Part shown: one piece after another, positions 56,978 through 64,000 of the stretch
Position numbering within the stretch: position 1 is the first letter of the stretch
Layout: each line of letters starts with the position of its first letter
Origin: Porodaedalea pini
Taxonomy: Eukaryota; Basidiomycota; Agaricomycetes; Hymenochaetales; Hymenochaetaceae
Direction: 5' to 3'
Assembly: GCA_002794775.1 (NCBI GenBank)
Contig: NBAY01000004.1
Location: 1,364,001-1,428,000, forward strand
Length of the DNA: 64,000 nt
Position numbers and translations under genes: made by a program
Notes under the pieces: generated by a model
Databases searched by the model: none
Told to the model about the DNA's origin: nothing
The model's input: only the letters and a program-made list of their open reading frames with translations

Positions 56978-59900
56978 CAAGGTTGGGCGTCCCGACCAAC
57001 CATGATCGTGGTCGTCAGGCTCAGTGTCGACGAAGAGCAGACGGAGTCGTTGACGAGGGATGTCGAGTTTTCGAGGTGCACCGGGATGTTTGAGGTAGAA
57101 CTCAGCGATCGCCTCCTTCGCGTTCTCGCCGAAGTCCGTCTCAGGCTGCCAAGTAGGTTCATTGTAGCCGACCCACTTGACAAGGTACTGTAGTTTCCCT
57201 CGGTGCAGACGCGAGTCTAGAACCTCCTCAATCTCGTACTCCTCCTCGTTGTTGATGATGTCAGGTGGCGGCGGTGCTGGTTGTCTTTGGCTCTCAAAGG
57301 ACGGTTCGACGGCGGGCTTTAGCAGTGCTTCGTTGAAGACCGGGTGGACCTTTTTCCATCGCTTTGGGAGCTTGAGCTTGTACGCGCTTGCTCCCACCTT
57401 GTCGACGATTTCGAAGGGGCCATACCATTTGTCAGCGAGTTTCTTTGTCGGCGAGTCTGTGCTGATGTTTCGCCCGTCAAGGAAAACCTTGTCCCCAGCC
57501 TTGTACTCAACCGAAATCCCTGCCGTCCGGTCGTGATAGCGTTTCATGTCGTCCGCCGCTTTGACCAAGTTGTCCTTTGCAACCCGATGAGTCTCCTTTA
57601 TGTGCTTCGCGAATTCTTCTGCCGACATGTTGGCAGATGAGGTTCGTGTCGTGTCAAAGCTTAAGGGGTGACGTCCTGCGTTCGCGTAGAAAGGAGACAT
57701 CTTCGTCGCCGAATGCTCGCGGTTATTATACGCGAACTCCGCGAGGGGGAGCCAGTCCTTCCAGTCCGATTGTCGATGGTTTACGAAGAGCCTAAGATAT
57801 TGTTCAAGCTCTTGGTTAACGCGTTCCGTCTGACCATCTGTCTGTGGGTGATACGCCGTTGACGGGTTGCCTTCGATGTGTAGGAGTTTGTACAGCTCCT
57901 TCATCATCGACGCGTCGAACTGCGTGCCTCGGTCATGGATGATCTTCTTCGGCAAGCCGTGGAGGCGGAAGACATGGTCGCGGTACAGTTGAGCCATGCC
58001 TTCCGCCGACAACTTTGTCGTCGTCGGGATCGCGTGCATCTGTTTCGAGAACCTGTCGACGAAAACGCAGATTGCGTTGTGTCCCTTGGAGTCCGGGAGT
58101 TCTCCGATGAGGTCGACCGTGACAATTTCCCATGGGCCTTCCGGGACCGTGTTCGGGTGAAGTGGCCTCGACCTCGATGCCCTCAGAGCCTTTGTTCGCT
58201 GGCAGCGATCACACCCTCGGACATACGCTCTGACGTCGGAGAACATCGACGTCCACCAGAAGTCTCGTCGGACGAGTTCCACCGTTTTCGACGCTCCTGG
58301 GTGTCCAGCCAGTACCGAATCGTGACATTCCCGTAATACGGCCTCCTTCATTGACGATGGCACGTATACCTTGTCTTTCATGCGCCACAATCCGTCGACC
58401 TCTGTCATTCCCGTCGGCCTCTCCGACTCGTCCTGCATCCTCTGCGCTTCACCCACTCGTTCCACCACCTCGTCGCGCGATGTTCGTACCACTCCACGGT
58501 TCAACCATTTATCCTTGATGAACACGACCCCATCGTTGTCATCCTTGCCCTGATCATAGCCCGCCATACGCGATAGCAGGTCGGCCTTGCCCATTGTCTT
58601 GCCCGACTTGTGTTCGAGGTGGAAGTCGAATTCTTCAAGTTCGGTCCGCCAGCGAGCTTGGCGATAGCTCAGCTTCTGCGCCGACTTGAAGTAGGTGAGG
58701 TTGGCGTGGTCGGACCAGATTTCAATCTTGTGGCGAGCGCCAAGGAGGTATTGCCGCCACTCCTTGAGTGCCGAAACGATCGCGAGCATCTCCTTGTCAT
58801 AGATCTCGTAGTTTCGTTCCGCTGGTTCAAGTGCCTCTGACCTGTAGGCGATCACCCTCCACTTCCCTTCCTGCTTCTGCAACAACACACCACCGAGCGC
58901 AAAGTTCGACGAGTCCGCTTCCACGCGGAAAGGGCCCTTGTCATTGGCGATGGCTAGGACTGGAGGTGAGCAGAGATGTCGTCTCAGCTCCTCGAACGCT
59001 TCCTGCTGTTCGGTCTCCCATACCCAGTCCTTTTTGCCCGTTAACGACGTCAACGGTCGGACCACCTTGCTGTAGTCCTTAATAAACCGTCTTAGCCAGT
59101 TTCCCATACCGAGGAACTGTTGCAGCTCCTTGAGGTTCCGTGGGACTGGCCAGTTCGCAATCGCCTCCGTCTTTGCCGGGTCAGCCCTGATCTCACCATT
59201 GCCGATGATGTGGCCGAGGTATTTGACGACCTTGGCGTCAAACTCGCACTTCTCCGGTTTCAGGTACAGGCCATTTTCTCAGAGGATCTGGAGTATGCGC
59301 CTCGACGTGTCGATATGCTCCTCAATGGTTTCCGAGAGGATCAGGATGTCGTCGAGGTATACGATGATCAAGTTCGCGTAGATTAAGTCCTTAAAGATGT
59401 GGTTGACAAAGGCCTGGAACGTGGCCGGCGCGTTGCAAAGGCCAAAAAACATGACCGTTGGTTCAAAGAGGCCCATGTTCGTGCGAAACGCTGCCTTCCA
59501 TTCGTCACCCTCACAGATCCGGATATTGTAGTACCCCCAGCGAAGGTCAAGCTTAGTGATGTACTTCGCTTTCTTGACCTTGTCGACGAGTTCGTCAATG
59601 AGAGGGAGGGGATACTTGTTCTTGATCGTACCATCATTGAGTTTACGGTAATCCTGGATCGGGCGTAGTGATTTGTCGGCCTTCTTTATAAAGAAGAAGG
59701 GCGACGCCATGGGCGATATCGACCGTCGAATGCGACCCGACTTCAGATTTTCATCAAGGAAGTCCTTGAGTGACTGCTGCTCAGTTGGCGTGAGCGGGTA
59801 GATCTTACAGTCGCTCGGTTTGAAGTCGGGCTTCAAGTCGATGACATGGTCCCAGGGTCGGTGTTCCGGCAGCTTCTCAAAACCTTTTTCGCTGAAAACG

Positions 59901-60460
59901 TCGGCGTAGTCTTTGAGGTATGCGGGCCAGGACGCCTTGTCCATTCGCATCTCACTCACCCTCCTCATCTGCTCCACCTCCTCCTTCACCTTGCCTAGGT
60001 CCTCCACCTGCTCCCTTTCGATCGCACATTCGCTCGGACAGCGCGTAAAGTCAAGTGTACCCGTCTTCCAGTCGACCTCTGGGTTGTGTCGTCGAAGCCA
60101 GTCGTACCCCAGGAAGATGTTAGACGATGCCAGTGAGGTTACCGCCAGGACGATCCGTTCCTTATGGTGACCAATCGTAAGTTCAATGTTGACGTACTCC
60201 TCGATCAACCCGGCTTCGTTGTGTGTGCCGTCGGCATTGAGTACCGCAAGGGGCCGGATATAACGCTTCGTCTCTAGCCCATACCGTTCGACGAATCTCA
60301 CGTCAATGCACGATCCCGTACATCCCGAATCTACGAGCGCGTGTGCGTCCACCTCCCTCACTTCACCTTCCACGCTGTGTTCGACGTTCAGGAGAAGGTC
60401 CAGCTGGCGTCCGCCAGTTCCTCTCATGAATAGCTGCTCATACTCTTCACCTTCCTTCAC
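56966..60460 (-). pseudogene. Chromovirus pol (protease, RT, RNase H, integrase, chromodomain) with an in-frame stop
   Basis: The protease motif [13 protein letters not shown] opens the polyprotein. RT follows with [31 protein letters not shown] and the active site VYLDDILIL. RNase H has FRVEADSSNFALGGVLLQ, and the integrase has the zinc-binding region (CHDSVLAGHPG, GCDRCQRTK) and DDE residues in VTVDLIGELP, IIHDRGTQFD and STAYHPQTDGQTERVNQEL. The last ~60 residues are a chromodomain (YEIEEVLDSRLHRGKLQYLVKWVGYNEPTWQPETDF). A single TGA at 59279-59281, in the RT-RNase H connection just after RRILQIL, interrupts an otherwise open frame. The frame is open upstream of 60460 and overlaps the end of gag in the -1 frame, consistent with -1 frameshifting. 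Confidence 0.93.
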
Positions 60461-60591
60461 ACCGGTGGGGACTTTGTACTCGGGAAAACCATCGACGTCG
60501 TTCGCATTTATGTATTGTACAGACGGTTGGTTATATTTTAACGAGTCCAGATTCGAAGTCCCTTGTTCTTCTCGGTCAGTCGCCCCGATGG

Positions 60592-61665
60592 CTACGCCTG
60601 ACCACTCGCAAAACCCTGCGAGTCGACGACCTCTTCGTCATTGTCTTCTTCTTCCACATAGTCCTCCACAGTCGACCTCCGAGTGTCTACGACTTCCTCG
60701 AAGGCCGACTCCTTCATCGCTCCGAGTTCGTCGGCGAGGACACGACGTTCACCTGGTGCCATCAGTTCCAGCATGCGCTGGATGATCGGTTTTGCTTGCG
60801 GGCACTTGTCCTTGAAGTGACCCAACCCGCCACAGATCCAGCACGCGCGTCGTCATTGTGCCTCATTCATTGAGACGTCCATCGGCTGACCAGCGCCTCC
60901 GAAGGTGATGCCGGTCGCGTCGCGTCTATCGACGTGAGGGGCCGCTACCTGACGGCGAGCTGGGGGTGCTTGTTGTGGTAGGCGAGGAGGGGGAAGAAAG
61001 GCGCGTCCTCGTTGTATAGCGCGAATCTGCTGTTCGCCGCGGTCTATTTCGATCGCCTTGTTCTTCCAATCCTCGTATTTCATTGGGACTGGCGTTGACC
61101 TTAGCACTCCACGGACCACCTCGATGTTCATCGCTCGCTTGAGGCGATCGCAGATGACGCTGTCATCTTTCAGCTCGGCGCGCTTAATGATCACATCGAA
61201 CTTCTGGAAGAACTCGTCCACGGTTAGGTCCTTCTGAACCTTATCTCGGAAATCCTTCAGCGCTTTCTCCTTGCGATTCGGGTCGTCAAACGAGGCGTCG
61301 AGTCGTTCCTGGAATCTTTCCCAGCTGTCGGTGAAGGTGACGATTCCCGACGTTGTCGACTCCTCGACGTAGTTCTGCGCCCACGTTGCCGCATTACCAC
61401 CCTTCAGGTAGGAGAGAGCTACATAAATCTTACTCTCTGACGTAGGGTATCGATTTGGATTTGCGGATACGAAAAGAAGGACTTCACGTCTGAAGTCGAG
61501 GTAATCGTCGCCACCAGTGAATTCACGTGGTCGGGCGACGTCTATGTTCGGTACAGCAGCGGCACTAGGGCCCGCTGGGGTGTTTGCGGCTTGGTGAGCG
61601 AAGGCGCCCACTACGATCGCCGCGATTTGCTCCAGCTGTTGTGTGCTGAAGCCTCCCGTCGACAT
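60592..61665 (-). pseudogene. Chromovirus gag with zinc knuckle, in-frame stop before the knuckle
   Basis: Gag starts MSTGGFSTQQLEQIAAIVV at 61665. The retrotransposon-gag region includes REFTGGDDYLDFRREVLLF and SWERFQERLDASFDDPNRKE. After MDVSMNEAQ comes TGA at 60853-60855, and the same frame continues with CWICGGLGHFKDKC, a C-X2-C-X4-H-X4-C nucleocapsid knuckle, to a stop at 60592. The knuckle belonging to the same frame shows that the TGA is a lesion, or a very unusual readthrough site. Gag forms the particle and the knuckle binds RNA. Confidence 0.88.
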
Positions 61666-62375
61666 TGTTGTTCTAGGCGTGTCCGTTTGTCGCTCAGGGG
61701 GGGTCGGTGGTGATGAATCTCGTCGCGCTTCTCTATACGGTCCTGGGATCGGTGGGAGAATGGTTGATGTCGAAAGCGACGGCGAAATCGGGGTTGTCTG
61801 ATCTATCGGCGCAGGAGCCCACTTTAATCTTCTTCCTCCTTCAAGCGTCGAATACCAGAGTCCTTTCTCTGGATGCCACCAGATAACGTATTCAACGCCT
61901 GTTTGAGTAACCGTGAACCAGGAGCGGCGTTCCTCGTTGTACCAGGAACGAGGCGGGAGAGCACGACGTTGTTCCTCGTCGAGATCTATGTTGACGATGG
62001 AGGAGGAACAGGGATCGGGTGTGCGTTGGTACCGGGGTTACGCCAACGTTGAGAGGGTTCGTCAGCGAAGTTGATGACGAGGCGGTAGGATCCGAGTGAG
62101 ATCACAAACGAGATTGTCGTCGAAGTTTGTACTCGTCTGGTTACCCACGTCCACGTCAGGTGCGTGCTCCACCAGAGGCTAATCCGGAGAGCCAGGGTCG
62201 GGAAAGGTTGGTTGGAGTGATTACTTAATACACGAACGTCCGGAAACGTCCGGGCAGGGTTGAGGGTTGTCGTTTAGGGGGTTTACACGTCAGGTCCTTC
62301 GAGGGGAGTACTCCTCTAGACCGAGTGAGGGCGAGTCGACAGCGACGACATATGCTGGGGATGAGCCTGGGTGAG

Positions 62376-62386
62376 GTTCTGCTTTT
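62376..62386 (-). promoter_or_regulatory. Predicted self-primer binding site
   Basis: On the RNA-sense minus strand AAAAGCAGAAC lies one base inside the 5' LTR. It is perfectly complementary to GTTCTGCTTTT at 62593-62583 within the LTR. No sequence starting with TGG, as needed to pair with a tRNA CCA end, is present at the LTR edge. Confidence 0.75.
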
Positions 62387-62387
62387 A

Positions 62388-62800
62388 TGTTAGGCGGGAG
62401 TCCGGGAGACGACTCGAACTGGGCAGGCCTCGGCTGACTGTCGTCTGGGACGTGCTGTACTCGAGCGTAGACTCGGGACACGCTTACTCAGGCTAGGTCG
62501 TCGTGGAGGTAAGAGGATTAATACAAGTCTAAACTAATACAAGGGGGACGAGTCTCACCTAGGTCGTCGCGGAGGTAAGAGGAAAAGCAGAACAAGGAGT
62601 TCATGCGATTCCTGAGACCTTATATAGCGACGACTGTGAGACTATATTACCTAACATTACCTAACGAGTGGGAATGGAACGAATGAAGGCAGTGTGGGAA
62701 TGATTGTGTAAGATGGGTAAATATAATGAAAAGGACGAATATAATAAAGGAAATGGTAAAAGGGAAAATAAAGGAAAAGGTGAAAGTTCGGGTTCTAACA
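62388..62800 (-). repeat. 5' LTR of the chromovirus
   Basis: 413 bp with TG..CA termini, carrying the element promoter (TATATAA at 62626-62620, minus strand). It differs from the 3' LTR at 62500 and 62504. Confidence 0.95.
62583..62626 (-). promoter_or_regulatory. Chromovirus TATA box and predicted transcript start
   Basis: TATATAA on the minus strand at 62626-62620 is followed 26 bases later by GTTCTGCTTTT beginning at 62593. That is a normal TATA-to-start distance, and the start coincides with the sequence complementary to the element's primer site. Confidence 0.65.
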
Positions 62801-62805
62801 CAAAG
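62801..62805. repeat. LTR retrotransposon target-site duplication, right (CAAAG)
   Basis: Matches 56548-56552; the palindrome arm resumes immediately afterwards. Confidence 0.9.
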
Positions 62806-63114
62806 TAGATTGCAGACACTGAGTTCAGAAATACTTTTCTTGATGGCCATCAATTTTAGATACATAAAGCATAATTTCTGAACAATTTGATTGATTGAGA
62901 ATTTACAATCCATATAAAGCTTTTCTGGCTGAAATTATATGAGCCCCACTAAACACTCTGTGATATACTCCTTCCTCACGGAAAACCCCGGATTTTCCTG
63001 CCGTGTTATTGTTCTGTGATGGTAGACGAATTCTACAATGGCTTAAAGAGAAAGGCATGATAAATGAAATCGAGGTAGGTTAAGATATTATAATGTAGCA
63101 CAATACACTCATGC

Positions 63115-64000
63115 CTACTCGTCCGGCGGATCAGACAGTACACTGGACTCATCGCTCGCTTCTCCTTCCTCTCGATCCTCCACAACCTTTCTCCCTCTGC
63201 CCCCACCCCTCTCCTCCGATACCTCTCCCATTTCAATATCCTCCGCCTCTTCGCCTTCTTCACCCTCTTCGTCCTCTTCACCTTCTTCACGTTTGTCCTC
63301 ATCCACAGGCGAGGATGGGTCAATTGGCGATAGCGGGCTGCTGTCCGGCCCACCAACCGGAGTGAACACAGGCGTTGCGTCACGCGAGACCGCTGGTGTG
63401 AGGTCCGAAAGACTTAGACCAGACATTGAGTTTTGCACACGAAGCTGGTGCGTTGCAGTCTGCAAAAGAGGAGTTGATGGTCGCGGAGTAAACGATTTTG
63501 CAGCGGGGTTGGGCGTCGGGCCTCCCTTCGTGCTTCCTTCGCCGTCTTTCTCACCCTCAGCCTCTGTAACGACTGTCCCCTCCGCACCATCAACATCCAT
63601 AGCAGACCCGGAAGCTACAGGCCCAGGCGAAGATGATTCGGAAGGCGCACGCGTAGCAGTTGCATCGACCTTCGCAATGTGTTTCCCCAATATACGCAAC
63701 TGCCCAATGTCTGCTACAATTGCGTCCAATGTAGACTTTCGCGCGAGAATGGAGCGATTCTGCGTTTCGTGCTCGTCTTTGATGACTTGCATGTCATTCT
63801 CTAGAGCAGATATTGATCTGAACGAAAATAATTAAGTGACACAGAGCAAGCTTGTCGGTCAACTCAACGCACAATTCGAGCTCCTCTCTAGAGGGAAGAG
63901 TGTTGATTTTCTCTGCAATCTGGTCATACTCTATCTTCCGCCGCCGCTCAAGTTGGGCCTGTTCCAATGTGAACTTGAGTTCCTCGATCTCATTTTTGAG
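63115..64000 (-). CDS. THOC7: THO complex subunit 7-like protein (partial, 5' end outside window)
   Basis: Two exons are seen on the minus strand: one running beyond 64000 down to 63873, and 63817-63115, joined in phase across a 55-nt intron. The visible N-terminal part is a coiled coil (LKNEIEELKFTLEQAQLERRRK, EYDQIAEKINTLPSREELELSISALENDM), which is the signature of Tho7/THOC7 proteins. The C-terminal ~190 residues are low complexity, with TPAVSRDATPVFTP and a long acidic run, and are probably disordered. THO couples transcription with mRNA packaging and export in the nucleus. The start codon and first exons are not in the window. Confidence 0.8.

Larger units (their letters stand above)
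56553..62800 (-). mobile_element. Ty3/gypsy chromovirus (LTR retrotransposon with C-terminal chromodomain)
   Basis: The element is 6,248 bp, transcribed on the minus strand, bounded by 413-bp LTRs (TGTTAG..CTAACA) and the 5-bp duplication CAAAG. Gene order is gag, protease, RT, RNase H, integrase, chromodomain. The two LTRs differ at two of 413 positions by eye (56665/62500 and 56669/62504), so insertion was recent. The leader between the 5' LTR and gag (61666-62387) is non-coding. Two in-frame TGA codons disable this copy. It lies inside the older palindrome. The chromodomain is expected to guide integration to marked chromatin. Confidence 0.96.
55954..63005. repeat. Second long palindrome (384-bp arms, 23-bp loop), split by an LTR retrotransposon
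   Basis: The left arm 55962-56345 is reverse-complementary to a right arm made of 56369-56552 plus, after the retrotransposon and its 5-bp duplication, 62806-63005; both total 384 bp. The loop is 56346-56368. Outer ends read CACAGCAGG and, in reverse complement, CACGGCAGG. The 8-mer TTATTGTT occurs at 55946-55953 and again directly outside the right end at 63006-63013, a possible 8-bp target duplication (hAT-like), although the left arm then carries 8 unmatched bases. No coding sequence is seen. It shares architecture but no obvious sequence with the palindrome at 177-1086. Confidence 0.88.

Noticed and set aside
62290..62481. 63-codon frame spanning the inner edge of the 5' LTR
   Set aside because: It lies across the LTR/leader boundary of the retrotransposon and has no family similarity; treated as non-coding leader.
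222..63005. The two long palindromes as copies of one element
   Set aside because: Arm sequences and ends (TTACAGCC versus CACAGCAGG) do not match by eye; only the architecture is shared.
1..64000. CRISPR array, bacterial operons or prophage
   Set aside because: Gene structure with spliceosomal introns is eukaryotic; no regularly spaced short repeats are present.

Overview
The window reads as genomic DNA of a filamentous basidiomycete, most likely a wood- or litter-decaying agaricomycete. The evidence is intron-dense genes with introns mostly of 45-70 nt and GT..AG ends, a Zn2Cys6 regulator, a GH131 glycoside hydrolase, secreted S33 and S53 peptidases, a tRNA with a canonical intron, and three classes of fungal transposable element. 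All gene models here were spliced by hand by following conserved protein motifs across exon junctions. Exon edges are therefore inference, usually supported by an exact phase match.

Layout. 1-1.1 kb is a long near-perfect palindrome. 1.9-9.5 kb holds three + strand genes: a Zn2Cys6 transcription factor, a Sec72-like TPR protein and an App1-like phosphatidate phosphatase. 9.9-12.5 kb (-) is an unrecognised multi-pass membrane protein with an internally repeated tail. 13.8-17.8 kb holds a frameshifted GH131 gene and a 12-exon S33 (TAP-like) hydrolase. An intron-containing tRNA-His(GTG) follows on the - strand. 18.58-24.87 kb is a decayed LINE with an 11-bp target-site duplication. 25.2-27.9 kb is a secreted sedolisin (S53).

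28.6-34.9 kb is a compact housekeeping block: a TFIIIC WD40/zinc-finger subunit (-), divergent from a candidate APC/C subunit Apc13 (+), which is tail-to-tail with exosome subunit RRP4 (-). 34.9-42.2 kb is gene-poor, with only a small MYND protein and a DUF6534-like remnant. 42.17-46.0 kb is an apparently intact DNA transposon (TA duplication, 27-bp inverted ends, 907-aa DDE transposase) whose right end lies 140 bp before the start codon of the exon-junction protein Y14. 46.1-54.3 kb holds Y14, an HP1-type chromodomain/chromoshadow protein, tRNA 2'-phosphotransferase Tpt1 and an RTC4-domain protein. 55.95-63.0 kb is a second long palindrome split by a young Ty3/gypsy chromovirus (LTRs differ at 2 of 413 positions, 5-bp duplication CAAAG). 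The right edge is the 3' part of a THO complex subunit 7 gene (-).

Most notable. The chromovirus carries an 11-nt sequence directly inside its 5' LTR that is complementary to the predicted first 11 nt of its own RNA, downstream of a well-placed TATA box. This is the arrangement of self-priming Tf1/sushi-type elements. The DNA transposon appears uninterrupted. Two unrelated palindromes with about 385-410-bp arms and 23-43-bp loops are of unknown origin. The transcription factor contains a 10-nt exon. Two genes use GC-AG introns. Genes work together only loosely: Y14, THOC7 and RRP4 belong to mRNA packaging, export and decay; TFIIIC and Tpt1 act in tRNA synthesis and tRNA splicing, and an intron-containing tRNA is present in the same window.
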